Source of the DNA: Sulfolobales archaeon
Lineage (GTDB): Archaea; Thermoproteota; Thermoprotei_A; Sulfolobales; NBVN01
Assembly (NCBI GenBank): GCA_026413885.1
Contig: JAOAKA010000008.1
Span: 1-44,046, forward strand
Direction of reading: 5' to 3'
DNA: 44,046 nucleotides
A model generated the notes under the pieces. That model worked only from the letters and a program-made list of their open reading frames with translations, was not told the DNA's origin and did no database searches. Below are positions 32,990-41,982 of this stretch, piece by piece (positions within the stretch are counted from its first letter, which is position 1; the number at the start of each line of letters is the position of its first letter). The position numbers and the translations under genes were made by a program.

Positions 32990-33775
32990 GTGGGTGGTTA
33001 CGTGGAGTTAAAGTATGTTCTATACGAAAAGCGGGATAATGTAGCTATAGTTACTCTAAATAGACCTGAGAGACTCAACGCACTCAATAGAGAGCTACTG
33101 CAGGATCTACATAGAGCTCTCGAGCAAGCTGAGAGAGACTCAGACATTAGAGTTGTAGTGTTGACTGGTGCTGGGAAAGCTTTCTGTGCCGGTGCTGATG
33201 TAGCTGAGTTCACCAAGAGTACGCACGAGGTAAAGGACTTCATAGAGCTGGGGAAGAGAGTGTTTGAATACATCGAGAATATGGGTAAACCCGTTATAGC
33301 TGCTGTAAACGGCTACGCACTTGGAGGAGGTTTAGAGCTCGCACTTTCGTGCGACTTTATCATAGCTTCATCAAGCGCCTTCTTTGGTGCTACAGAGATC
33401 AACTTAGGGATAGTGCCCGGCTGGGGTGCTACTCAAAAACTGCTAATAAGTGCTGGACTCACTAAAGCGAGAGAGATAGTGATGTTAGGCGAGCTATTCT
33501 CAGCAGAAGAAGCTTTGAAGCTGGGGATAATCCACAGAGTAGCACCTCCAGAAAAACTACTTGAAGAAACAGCAGCTCTCGCTAGAAAACTCTCTCAGAA
33601 GAGTCCTACAGCTCTATCTATAGCTAAATCCGTATTTAACAAAACTTCAAAGTCTATGCTTAGCTCCGGTTTCGAGATCGAGAGATCTATGTTCTATGTA
33701 GCACTATCTTCTGAAGACGCTAGAGAGGGGATATCTGCTTTTCTAGAGAAAAGAAAACCTAAGTGGCAGCTATAG
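32990..33775 (+). CDS. Enoyl-CoA hydratase
   Basis: This crotonase-fold enzyme hydrates trans-2-enoyl-CoA. The 261 residues contain NRPERLNALNREL, the oxyanion segment GAGKAFCAGADVAEF, the GYALGGGLELALSCD helix and FGATEINLGIVPGWGATQKL. Both catalytic glutamates of true hydratases (in GLELA and ATEI) are present, which argues against a non-hydratase crotonase. GTG 32990 is two bases from the dehydrogenase stop; GTG 33002 (VELKYVLYE) is another possible start. Confidence 0.93.
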   Translation: MGGYVELKYVLYEKRDNVAIVTLNRPERLNALNRELLQDLHRALEQAERDSDIRVVVLTGAGKAFCAGADVAEFTKSTHEVKDFIELGKRVFEYIENMGKPVIAAVNGYALGGGLELALSCDFIIASSSAFFGATEINLGIVPGWGATQKLLISAGLTKAREIVMLGELFSAEEALKLGIIHRVAPPEKLLEETAALARKLSQKSPTALSIAKSVFNKTSKSMLSSGFEIERSMFYVALSSEDAREGISAFLEKRKPKWQL

Positions 33776-33785
33776 CGATACTCTA

Positions 33786-33794
33786 CTTATATTT
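33786..33794 (+). promoter_or_regulatory. TATA-like box for the acyl-CoA dehydrogenase gene
   Basis: CTTATATTT is centred 25 bases before GTG 33815. It indicates that the acyl-CoA dehydrogenase/ETF genes can be transcribed separately from the upstream pair. Confidence 0.5.
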
Positions 33795-33814
33795 CTGCCT
33801 TAAACACTACTCTG

Positions 33815-35044
33815 GTGTACAGGTTGCCTGTAGATTTTGAGTTAACTAAGGAGCAGGAAGACGTTAAAGCAACAGTCCGCGAGTTTGCTGAAAAATACAT
33901 TGCTCCGAGAGCTATTGAGTTTGAAGAAAAGCAGATGATACCTCCGGAAATTACTCGAGAAATGGGTAGACTAGGTCTATTTGGAGTTACATATCCTGAA
34001 GAATATGGAGGTCTAGGATTAGACCCGGTAACAGCCGGCCTAATTCTAGAGGAGATTGTTAGAGCAGATCTAACGTTCTCACTGGCAGTTGCTTACTTAG
34101 TTCCAGCGTCATGGGGTTATGTAGCATGTAAATACGGCAGTGAAGAATTCCGAGACGACATCATTAGGAAGGCTGCTGGAGGCGACCTATGGATCGGTAT
34201 AGCTACTACAGAACCTGGAGCAGGGTCTGATCTAGCCGGCATCTCGACGACTGCGAGAAGAGACGGAGACAGCTACGTAGTTAGCGGTGAGAAAGCCTAT
34301 ATCTCAGGTGTTAGAGAAGCGAGAGAGAAAGGTGTGTGGTTTGAGCTTGGTGGAGGCCACGTAACTCTGGCCTACACAGATAAGAGTAAGCTACATAGAG
34401 GTATGTCTCTATTCTTTGTTCCTCTAACAGATCCCGGCATCTCAGTGAGGTTAGAGAAGGAATTTGGGAGGAAAGGCTGGTCTTACGGTAGCTTCGTGCT
34501 CGATAACGTTAAAGTTCCAGGGAAGTATAGAATAGGTGAGGAAGGTAGAGGATTCTACATAGCTATGGAGGGCTTTGACCACGCAAGAGCCTATATAGCA
34601 CTTGCGTGTGCTGTTGGAGGTAAGCGAGCCATTGAGCTAGCTGCTGAATACGCTAAGCAGAGGAGAGCTTTTGGTGAACCAATAGCTACCTTCCAGGGAG
34701 TGCAGTTCCAGCTAGCTGATAACTGGGCTAGACTTGAAGCAGCTCACTCACTAGCTTATAGAGCTCTCTGGGCACTGAAGATGGAGCAGGAAGGTAGGCT
34801 TGGGAGATATGAGGTAACTAAGATAGCTGCTTCAGCAAAACTTTTCGCAGTTCAGACAGCTAAAGCAGCTATTGATGACGCACTCCGCTGGTTCGGTGCC
34901 TACGGCTACACAGAAGAGAATCCTGTAGCTCTAGCTATGAAGGCTGTTAAGAGCTACGATTGGGCTGAAGGATCTCTAGACATTATGAGACTCATAGTTG
35001 CTCGCGAAGTCTTGGGGAGGGAGTACATAGCTAGAAGAAGGTAG
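33815..35044 (+). CDS. Acyl-CoA dehydrogenase
   Basis: This FAD enzyme introduces the 2,3 double bond in acyl-CoA and passes electrons to ETF. The 409 residues show the N-terminal helical domain, GIATTEPGAGSDLAGISTTARRDGDSYVVSGEKAYISG (middle beta domain, flavin contacts), and a C-terminal domain with RRAFGEPIATFQGVQFQLAD. The probable catalytic base is Glu385 in WAEGSLDIMR, at the place of the YEGT motif. It has its own leaderless promoter, and the ETF beta gene follows 39 bases later. Chain-length preference cannot be read. Confidence 0.94.
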   Translation: MYRLPVDFELTKEQEDVKATVREFAEKYIAPRAIEFEEKQMIPPEITREMGRLGLFGVTYPEEYGGLGLDPVTAGLILEEIVRADLTFSLAVAYLVPASWGYVACKYGSEEFRDDIIRKAAGGDLWIGIATTEPGAGSDLAGISTTARRDGDSYVVSGEKAYISGVREAREKGVWFELGGGHVTLAYTDKSKLHRGMSLFFVPLTDPGISVRLEKEFGRKGWSYGSFVLDNVKVPGKYRIGEEGRGFYIAMEGFDHARAYIALACAVGGKRAIELAAEYAKQRRAFGEPIATFQGVQFQLADNWARLEAAHSLAYRALWALKMEQEGRLGRYEVTKIAASAKLFAVQTAKAAIDDALRWFGAYGYTEENPVALAMKAVKSYDWAEGSLDIMRLIVAREVLGREYIARRR

Positions 35045-35083
35045 TATAACCTGCGAGTAGGTAGTTGAGACTAGGTGGATTAA

Positions 35084-35905
35084 TTGCCGGTCAATGTAGT
35101 AGTATTAATGAAGCCTGTCGTAGACCCTAAAGCAATAGTGAATTTTAGACCTGATGGAACAATCGATAGATCTGCTGTAAAACTCGTAGTAAATCCGTAC
35201 GATAAATACGCAATTGAAGCCGCTGTGCAGCTTAAGGAGAAGCTGGGCGGTAAAGTGGTCGGTATAGCTATGGCTCCACTTCACGCAGTTGATTCTCTTA
35301 GAGAAGCACTAGCTATAGGTGTCGACGAATTTATTCTCCTCAGTGATTTAAAGTTAGCTGGTTCCGATACTCTAGCTACTTCATACGCACTATCTGCTGC
35401 AATTAGAAAGATCTGGCAGAAGTTGGGGAGTCTAGACTTAATTCTATGTGGGATAGAGTCTTCCGATAGTAATACAGGTCACATAGGTCCTGAAGTCGGT
35501 GAGTGGCTAGGTCTACCCAGTGTTTCCTATGTAGACTCTATTCTCGAAGTAAGAGATGGCTCAGTACTCGTTAAGAGACTTATTGAAGGTGGTTATGTAG
35601 TCATGAAGGTTAAGCTCCCGGCTGTGCTAAGTATTGCCGGCACGAGTTATCAACCTAGAATTCCAGCTCTCAGAGAAGTTCTAGCAGCTAGGAGAAAACA
35701 GATAACTGTGTGGAATACTGCTGAAGTAGGTATAGACCAATCGCTGGTAGGTCTTGCGGGCTCTCCAACGAGAGTTGTGAGAATGTGGAGAATAGAGATT
35801 AAGAGAAGGGGTAAGATATTCTCAGACCCTGATGTAGATAAGATGTTGGAGAAGTTTCTTGAGGAAATCAGAAGAGATGGCATATCTCTAGGGGTGCGAT
35901 CTTGA
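35084..35905 (+). CDS. etfB: Electron transfer flavoprotein, beta subunit
   Basis: The 273-residue small ETF subunit takes electrons from acyl-CoA dehydrogenase with its partner. It has the VVLMKPVVDP N-terminus, VNPYDKYAIEAAVQLKEKLGGKVVGIAMAP, and the ETF-beta signature region from VKRLIEGGYVVMKVKLPAVLSIAG. The TTG start directly follows a stretch with no Shine-Dalgarno. It overlaps etfA by four bases (TTGA). No FixC/FixX-type quinone oxidoreductase is adjacent, so the downstream acceptor is elsewhere. Whether this ETF bifurcates electrons is not determined. Confidence 0.94.
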   Translation: MPVNVVVLMKPVVDPKAIVNFRPDGTIDRSAVKLVVNPYDKYAIEAAVQLKEKLGGKVVGIAMAPLHAVDSLREALAIGVDEFILLSDLKLAGSDTLATSYALSAAIRKIWQKLGSLDLILCGIESSDSNTGHIGPEVGEWLGLPSVSYVDSILEVRDGSVLVKRLIEGGYVVMKVKLPAVLSIAGTSYQPRIPALREVLAARRKQITVWNTAEVGIDQSLVGLAGSPTRVVRMWRIEIKRRGKIFSDPDVDKMLEKFLEEIRRDGISLGVRS

Positions 35906-36915
35906 CTTTCAGTAAGATACTTGTCTACGTAGAGACCTCTGAAGATAGTCCAGCAGAGCACTCTCTAGAGCTGATTTGGAAAGCTCGAGAGCTAGCTTCT
36001 AAAGCAGATATGAGTGTTGAAGCTGTCTTAGTAGGTCACGGAGTCTTTGATATAGCTAGAGAAGTAACGTATAGAGGAGTCAGCAAAGTACACGTAGTCG
36101 ATAACCCGCGATTAGCTACATATAGCCTTATTCCATATACAACCGCTATCGCTGAAGTAATCAAGAAGACAGAACCAGAGATAGCTCTATTTTCAGCGAC
36201 AGTAATTGGGAGAGAGCTAGCCCCCAGAGTTGCTGCTAGACTTAAGACAGGTATCACAGCTGACTGCACTGATGTAGACATAGGCAGCTGGGTAGACCCT
36301 AGTACCGGGAGGAAGTACGAGAAAGTCCTCTATCAGATAAGACCTACATACGGTGGTGAAATAATGGCTGCCATAGTCACTCCGAGTCATAGACCTCAGA
36401 TGGCTACAGTTAGACCCGGGTTATTCCCAATTCCACCACGTGATACCTCAAGATCTGGAGAGATAGTTGGGTGGAATATCGAGATAGCTGATGAAGAATT
36501 CAGCAAGATCGAGGTACTAGAAGTAAGAAGAGAGCAGAGGAAGGTGGACTTAAAGTCAGCTAAACTCATAGTCTCCGGAGGTAGAGGCTGTGGTTTAAAG
36601 GGTCTCGAGCTCGTGAGAGAGCTAGCGGAAGTCTTAGGTGGGGAAGTCGGAGCATCTAGAGCAGCTGTAGACTCGGGGTGGATATCCTACGACCACCAGG
36701 TAGGTCTAACAGGGCAGACAGTGAAGCCTGAGGTATACATAGCTATCGGAATATCTGGAGCAGTACAGCACGTAGTTGGAATGAAGGACTCTAAAATAGT
36801 GATTGCGATAAATAAAGACCCAGACGCACCAATATTTAGAGTAACTGATTACGGAATCGTTGGTGATTTATTCGTAGTAGTGCCGAAGTTGATAGAAAAA
36901 CTAAAGCGTAGATGA
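35902..36915 (+). CDS. etfA: Electron transfer flavoprotein, alpha subunit
   Basis: The 337-residue large ETF subunit carries the C-terminal FAD domain: SGGRGCGLKGLELVRELAEVLGGEVGASRAAVDSGW, GLTGQTVKPEVYIAIGISGAVQHVVGM and AINKDPDAPIFRVTDYGIVGD, all standard. The N-terminal domain resembles ETF-beta. The TTG start sits in a TTGA overlap with etfB, so translation is coupled and the ratio is likely one to one. It ends the beta-oxidation gene run. The next gene, AOR-2, begins after a 166-base gap with its own promoter-like T-rich box near 37056. Confidence 0.95.
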   Translation: MTFSKILVYVETSEDSPAEHSLELIWKARELASKADMSVEAVLVGHGVFDIAREVTYRGVSKVHVVDNPRLATYSLIPYTTAIAEVIKKTEPEIALFSATVIGRELAPRVAARLKTGITADCTDVDIGSWVDPSTGRKYEKVLYQIRPTYGGEIMAAIVTPSHRPQMATVRPGLFPIPPRDTSRSGEIVGWNIEIADEEFSKIEVLEVRREQRKVDLKSAKLIVSGGRGCGLKGLELVRELAEVLGGEVGASRAAVDSGWISYDHQVGLTGQTVKPEVYIAIGISGAVQHVVGMKDSKIVIAINKDPDAPIFRVTDYGIVGDLFVVVPKLIEKLKRR

Positions 36916-37081
36916 AAATGGAATTGCGGAATATAAGAATCTGCCTGACACCTGTGCTATAATGATGCATGTGGAAGTTCTACCTACTGTATCTAAGTGT
37001 GTCATAAGGAATTCACTTAGTTAAAATCACACTATCGAGGTCCTAAGCAGCGAATGCTTTTAGCTTTACATTGGAATATAG

Positions 37082-38938
37082 GTGGATGAGATAGTGTGTG
37101 GTCATATAGGTAGGTTACTGGAGATAGATTTATCGAATAAGAGCTTTAGTGTTCACTCACTCAGAGAAGACTGGATAAAGCTGTATTCACTTATGGGTTA
37201 CGTTATTAGAGTTCTATATGAGGAGGTGGAGAAGAGAGGTAAGCTAGACCCTCTCGGTGGAGAGAATATTTTAGCAATCACGGCCGGCCCTCTAGTAGGA
37301 ACCTATCTCTCCGGGTCTAAAACCACTTTTGTAACGATATCACCTCTAACAGGCTACTTAGGCAAGAGCACGATGGCCGGTTCTTTCGGAACCGCGTTGA
37401 AGAGGTCTGGTTTCGATGGTTTAATCCTCAGAGGTGCTTCAAAAACACCCATCTATATATCAATAATTAGCGGTAGAGTTGAGATTAAATCCGCGGAACA
37501 TATTTGGGGTAGAAAGACTTCTGAGACCTTTAGAGTAGTGAGAGAGGAGATCGGGGTCGAGAGAGCCAAGATAGCGGCGATAGGTCCCGCCGGAGAAAAA
37601 CTATGTCGCTATGCTTGCGTAGTTTCCGATGAGTATAGGATAGCTGGAAGAACGGGTGTTGGAGCAGTTATGGGCTCGAAAAAAGTGAAAGCTATAGCGG
37701 TCCATGGTGAGTCTGTGATTCCTGTTTCAGATAGGAAGACCTTAGTTGAACTCATAAAGAAACACGGTGAAATCTGTCTTAGGTCTTCTAGAGCTAGAGC
37801 TCTGAGATCCTACGGCACCTCCGGTGGTTTAGTTACCTACGTGTTAGACGGTAATGTACCCATTAAGAACTGGTCTAAAGGGGTGTTCGAAGACCAGGAT
37901 CCATCTAAAATCAAGATAACTGGTCAATATATTCAGCAGGCTTACAGATCTAGAGGAAAGAGTTGCGGCACTGAAGTGCCCTGTGTGATTCAGTGCCATA
38001 AGGAAGTTCACTTAGGTGGTAAATGGGTTAAACACCCGGAATTCGAGACTCTAGCGCTTTTAGGAACTAATATCCTCGTGAATGATCCTGAGGCTCTAAT
38101 AGCTTTTAATAGGGCTTGCGATGAACTTGGATTAGACACTATCTCTACTGGAGCGGTTATAGGCTGGGCTATGGAGTGCTATGAGAGAGGCTACATAGGG
38201 AAGGATGACTTAGGCTTTGAGTTAAAGTGGGGTGACTCCAAGACCGCTCTAAGATTGATCGAGATGATCGCCTATAGAGAGGGTTTAGGAGACGTATTAG
38301 CTGAAGGCGTTGCGAGAGCGTGTCGGAAGATAGATCCAGAGACATGTGATTTCGCACCACACGTTAAAGGACTTGAGATCCCGGCACATCATCCGAGGAG
38401 ATATAACAGTGTTGGGTTAGTTTACGCTACATCTAATATAGGTGCTAGCCACCTACAGGGAATGACTTTTCTAGTGGAGAGGTCTGTAGCTCTACTACCG
38501 GAGTACGGAGTCGCAGAACCCCCTAAGAGCCTGGAGGAGAAGGTGAGAGCTGTAATTTTAACTCAGAATCTCTGCAACTTCCTAGACTCTGTGGGAATGT
38601 GTAAATTTCCCGTATTTGGGGTCGCAGACTTCGAGCATCTGGCAGAAGTATATTCAGCTATTACAGGGTATAGAGTAGATAAAGACGAAGTACTTAAAAT
38701 AGGTGAGAGGATATGGTATCTCGAGAGATTACTAAATCTAAAGCTGGGGCTTAAAGTATCTGAGGACACCCTCCCAGCCAGATTCTCTAAAGAGCCTCTT
38801 AGTGAGGGACCAGTTAGAGGAGCTTTATGCCCTATAGAGGATATGGTTAAACTCTTCTACATATATAGAAAGCTAGATCCCGAGTCAGGTTACCCTGACC
38901 CCACTAGACTGAGAGAACTTGACTTAGATGTGGATTAG
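37082..38938 (+). CDS. Divergent aldehyde:ferredoxin oxidoreductase family protein (AOR-2)
   Basis: The 618-residue tungsten-oxidoreductase-family protein keeps the N-terminal GRLLEIDLSNKSFSV block, ITAGPLVGT, IAAIGPAGEKL, TGVGAVMGSKKVKAIAVHG and the late CKFPVFG. Its cluster motif is unusual: Cys295-x5-Cys301-x3-Cys305 (CGTEVPCVIQC) rather than CxxCxxxC, with the fourth ligand Cys507. The GGRG segment of AOR-1 reads SLMGYVIRVLYEE here. It is probably a separate subfamily with a different substrate. The GTG start is leaderless-like. Its own MoaD/ThiS-like carrier starts two bases after its stop. Confidence 0.88.
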   Translation: MDEIVCGHIGRLLEIDLSNKSFSVHSLREDWIKLYSLMGYVIRVLYEEVEKRGKLDPLGGENILAITAGPLVGTYLSGSKTTFVTISPLTGYLGKSTMAGSFGTALKRSGFDGLILRGASKTPIYISIISGRVEIKSAEHIWGRKTSETFRVVREEIGVERAKIAAIGPAGEKLCRYACVVSDEYRIAGRTGVGAVMGSKKVKAIAVHGESVIPVSDRKTLVELIKKHGEICLRSSRARALRSYGTSGGLVTYVLDGNVPIKNWSKGVFEDQDPSKIKITGQYIQQAYRSRGKSCGTEVPCVIQCHKEVHLGGKWVKHPEFETLALLGTNILVNDPEALIAFNRACDELGLDTISTGAVIGWAMECYERGYIGKDDLGFELKWGDSKTALRLIEMIAYREGLGDVLAEGVARACRKIDPETCDFAPHVKGLEIPAHHPRRYNSVGLVYATSNIGASHLQGMTFLVERSVALLPEYGVAEPPKSLEEKVRAVILTQNLCNFLDSVGMCKFPVFGVADFEHLAEVYSAITGYRVDKDEVLKIGERIWYLERLLNLKLGLKVSEDTLPARFSKEPLSEGPVRGALCPIEDMVKLFYIYRKLDPESGYPDPTRLRELDLDVD

Positions 38939-38940
38939 AC

Positions 38941-39183
38941 GTGTTGAAGAGTGCTTCACTTCAAAAACTCAGAGTGCTGATCTACCCAGAGGGGCGTGTT
39001 CTTGAGGTAGAGATAGGTGGTTCGCGTGTTAGAGTGAGTGACCTCCTACAGCTACTAGAGAAGGTGGCTGGAGTCGCCGGAGACTACTATGCAGTAGCGC
39101 TTGAGGGTAGGCTGCTAAATGCGGAAGACTTAGTTGAAGCTGGTAGCGAAGTTATTCTCATACCACTAGTTATGGGCGGTTGA
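38941..39183 (+). CDS. MoaD/ThiS-like sulfur carrier protein (2)
   Basis: The 80-residue ubiquitin-fold protein ends in VILIPLVMGG, with the terminal Gly-Gly needed for thiocarboxylation. It has RVLIYPEGRVLEVEIGGSRVRVSDLLQLLEKV before the turn and GRLLNAEDLVEAGSEV after it. It begins two bases after AOR-2, so the two proteins are made together, and it probably serves the cofactor of AOR-2 or acts as a dedicated subunit. It differs strongly from carrier 1 at 30835. GTG 38941 start; the next codon is TTG. Confidence 0.85.
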   Translation: MLKSASLQKLRVLIYPEGRVLEVEIGGSRVRVSDLLQLLEKVAGVAGDYYAVALEGRLLNAEDLVEAGSEVILIPLVMGG

Positions 39184-39197
39184 CTATAGTATCTTCA

Positions 39198-40835
39198 CTA
39201 TCTTCTCACGGAGTTTACGGCGATCTCTCTAAGTCCCATTGGTTTTCTATCAAATAGCTTTCTATCCATTTCTCTAAGTTTCCTGCTAATTCTAGGTTCA
39301 AACTCCATTTTAGTGAGTATATCCTTCTCTAGATCTACCCCGGGTGCTATTTCAATGAGTTCGAAACCACTCTGAGTTAGCTTAAAGACAGCTCTCTCAG
39401 TTATATAGTATACTCTTTGACCGCGCTCTACACCGCGAGACCCGCTGTAGACGATCTTATGAACTTTCTTTACGAATTTAGCTACTTCACCGTCCTTTAC
39501 TATTTCGAGATGTGTGTCTAAGACCTCTATAACTCTCTCACCAGCTGTAAACTCTCCAGCGAAGTAGAGGTTTGGAGCACCAAAAGCTATAACTGGAAAA
39601 CCTCCAGCACCCGGCATCCGCCCCGGCAGGAAGGCTGGATTCACGTTTCCGTGAGAATCTACCTGCATGAAACCTAGTGAAGCAGCATCTAGAGCACCAC
39701 CTTCGTATATGGAGAACATGTCCGCCATCGGGATTAGAGCAAAGAACCCTCTAGATGCACCGAAGTCGGGACCAGTAAGTGCTACACCTCCGAAGAGACC
39801 GGATTCTACTGTAGTATAGATAAATTCATCTACATCTTCCTCAGAGAGTACTGAAGCTACTTCTGCTGGAATACCTATCCCTAGATTTACTAGTATAGGC
39901 CTCCCGAATTCAGCAACCAGGTTGATTAATTCAAGTGCTACTCGCCTAGCTACAACTTTTCTAACTCCGTGGGGTAGTTTTGATGCTCTAATAGATTCCG
40001 TAGGTGGGACTACCTCACCAGAGAGAGTTGGATCATAAAGTACTGAGTCTGTCTGACTATGATACTCCACGGCCTCGGGAGCTTTAACTACATAGTCAAT
40101 TAGTGGTGCCGGTACATAGACCTCTCTAGGTTTGAGAGACCTAGCTCTAGCAACTCTTTTAACTTGTGCTACCGCAATTCCCTTGCTCGGTGATGACTTA
40201 ACTGCTTGAACGATACTGAGGACGTTGAGAACAGCTCCCTCATGCTCCATAGATATGTTTCCTTCTTCATCTGCTGTTGTACCACGCACTAGAGCTACGG
40301 TAGGCCTCAGGCAAGTGTAGAAGAGCATCTCACCTCCAGCAATACTAACTACTTCTACTCGACATGTGCGCCTATTGCGAGCTAACTCGTTGAGATATCC
40401 TCCACTCACTCTAGGGTCGAACATCGTATCTAGCCCAACACTAGTTATGAGTCCGGGTCTGCCGGCAGCTATCTCTCTAAACCAGTGTGAGACAACTCCA
40501 ATCGGCCAGTTGTAGCCTTCAATCAGATTTTCCTCTACTAATCTAGCGATACTAGGTACCCATCCGTAATACGGTATTAGAACACCACGTAGAAAGCCGT
40601 AATCTCTAGACTCCAAGATCTTTCTACCTACCGCGTCGAGACCTTTACCCGGAGTTCCAGGACATGTCTCAGCTACTATGAATAGATCACCAGGATGACC
40701 TGTCTCCTCGTATAGTTCGTAAAGCTTTAGCAGGAGATACGCTGGTGTCGCGATCATGTTGAATCCGGAGACTGCGATTACGGAACCATCTCTAACTCTA
40801 CTGAGAGCTGTACCCGGGTCTACAACCTTTCGCAT
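39198..40835 (-). CDS. Acyl-CoA:carboxylate CoA-transferase (family I, propionate/acetate type)
   Basis: This enzyme transfers CoA between carboxylates without ATP. The single 545-residue chain fuses both halves, as in propionate CoA-transferase/YdiF. The first half has GSVIAVSGFNMIATPAYLLLKL and GTTADEEGNIS; the second has NLGIGIPAEVASVL, the catalytic Glu344 in TVESGLFGG, and SHGNVNPAFLPGRMPGAGGF. The ATG start at 40835 follows GGAGGTG eight bases upstream, and a TATA-like GAATATATTA lies near 40890. It is convergent with the AOR-2/carrier pair and would activate acids for beta-oxidation. Confidence 0.9.
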   Translation of the reverse strand: MRKVVDPGTALSRVRDGSVIAVSGFNMIATPAYLLLKLYELYEETGHPGDLFIVAETCPGTPGKGLDAVGRKILESRDYGFLRGVLIPYYGWVPSIARLVEENLIEGYNWPIGVVSHWFREIAAGRPGLITSVGLDTMFDPRVSGGYLNELARNRRTCRVEVVSIAGGEMLFYTCLRPTVALVRGTTADEEGNISMEHEGAVLNVLSIVQAVKSSPSKGIAVAQVKRVARARSLKPREVYVPAPLIDYVVKAPEAVEYHSQTDSVLYDPTLSGEVVPPTESIRASKLPHGVRKVVARRVALELINLVAEFGRPILVNLGIGIPAEVASVLSEEDVDEFIYTTVESGLFGGVALTGPDFGASRGFFALIPMADMFSIYEGGALDAASLGFMQVDSHGNVNPAFLPGRMPGAGGFPVIAFGAPNLYFAGEFTAGERVIEVLDTHLEIVKDGEVAKFVKKVHKIVYSGSRGVERGQRVYYITERAVFKLTQSGFELIEIAPGVDLEKDILTKMEFEPRISRKLREMDRKLFDRKPMGLREIAVNSVRR

Positions 40836-41014
40836 GTTTTAAACACCTCCCACATCAGATAGGGGAGATGAGATTTTTGGTAATATATTCAAATCTCAAA
40901 ACATCGCTAACGAGTTACTATACTGAATTACTAGAAGACCTCATTCGCAAATTCCACGGGGTATGTGAGATCGTTAGTAGTTTTAATCTCGAGTACATCT
41001 AATTTCTGGACTAC
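40836..41014. promoter_or_regulatory. Divergent promoter region between the CoA-transferase and the ThiR-like regulator
   Basis: The minus strand carries a TATA-like GAATATATTA near 40890 and a Shine-Dalgarno GGAGGTG just before the CoA-transferase ATG. The plus strand has GTAGTTTTAATC near 40977-40988, about 30 bases before ATG 41015. No clear palindrome was seen. Confidence 0.4.
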
Positions 41015-41926
41015 ATGTCTACACCTCATGAGCTAGTCAGTGAATTCGTAATCCCAGAGGTTAGAGGTCTTCTAGCTCGTAAGCTAAGTGAGCGAGGTTT
41101 CAGTCAGTTGAAGATTGCTAAATTACTCGGTGTTTCACAATCTATGGTCAGTAGGTACTTGAGTGCGAACCCATCGACATATAGTGAGAAGCTTACTGCT
41201 TTAGGTCTAGACTTCGAGGAAGTCTCTAGATTCACTGATACTCTAGTGGAGAAGTTAGTGAGCAATAGCTTTCGAGACTACCTCAGCTTCCTAAGTAGCT
41301 TTACGAACTCACTTTTAAGGAGGGGTCTTCTATGTGAAGCACATAGAAGGAGAGACCCGACTGTACCGAGAGATTGCGATGTATGTTTGAAGCTGTTTGA
41401 AGAAGCTGTCGACCCATACGTAGAGGAGGTTAGAACAGCGTATGAGCTCCTGAGTATGCACCCTAGGGGGCACGAGATCATTCCAGAGGTCGGGATGAAC
41501 ATAGTTTCAGCACCTCCAGGTGCGGTAGACTTTAGAGACGTGGTCGGCTTCTCCGGTAGAATAGTTCGCGCACGCAACAGAGCTATCGCAGCTGGAGAAC
41601 CCACTAGAGGCGGAAGTAGGCACACAGCTAGCGTTTTACTCAAGATCATGAAGAAGTTTCCGAGCGTGAGGTCTGCTATAGTAATTAGATACAGTAGTGA
41701 GTGTGTCAACACACTTCACTCAGCAGGTATGAACTTAGTTGAAGTAGGTCCACACACATCTGAGGGAGAGTTCCTTACGAAGCTAGAGAAGGTAGTTGAA
41801 GTATTGAACAGAGAGCCGGATGCCGTGGTAGATATTGGAGGACTGGGAATAGAACCAGTTATATATGTGCTAGCTGCGAACGCCATTAGAGCTATTAAGA
41901 AGGCTTTCATATGTTTAGGAGAGTAG
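41015..41926 (+). CDS. thiR: HTH-ThiN transcription regulator, ThiR-like
   Basis: The 303-residue protein has an N-terminal helix-turn-helix (about residues 18-50, with FSQLKIAKLLGVSQSMVSRYL as recognition region), a linker with several Cys residues (CEAHRRR...RDCDVCLKLF), and a C-terminal ThiN domain (about 130-303). ThiN segments seen are NIVSAPPGAVDFRDVVGFSGRIVR, GGSRHTASVLL, and AVVDIGGLGIEPVIYVLA. ThiN domains bind thiamine phosphates, and the HTH-ThiN fusion is the archaeal repressor ThiR of thiamine genes. No thiamine gene is in this window, so its targets are elsewhere. ATG start. Confidence 0.85.
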   Translation: MSTPHELVSEFVIPEVRGLLARKLSERGFSQLKIAKLLGVSQSMVSRYLSANPSTYSEKLTALGLDFEEVSRFTDTLVEKLVSNSFRDYLSFLSSFTNSLLRRGLLCEAHRRRDPTVPRDCDVCLKLFEEAVDPYVEEVRTAYELLSMHPRGHEIIPEVGMNIVSAPPGAVDFRDVVGFSGRIVRARNRAIAAGEPTRGGSRHTASVLLKIMKKFPSVRSAIVIRYSSECVNTLHSAGMNLVEVGPHTSEGEFLTKLEKVVEVLNREPDAVVDIGGLGIEPVIYVLAANAIRAIKKAFICLGE

Positions 41927-41982
41927 GCGTTCTCAGTGGTAAGAGAGTTACTCGAGCTCTATAGAATCAGGAGCACATTTTG

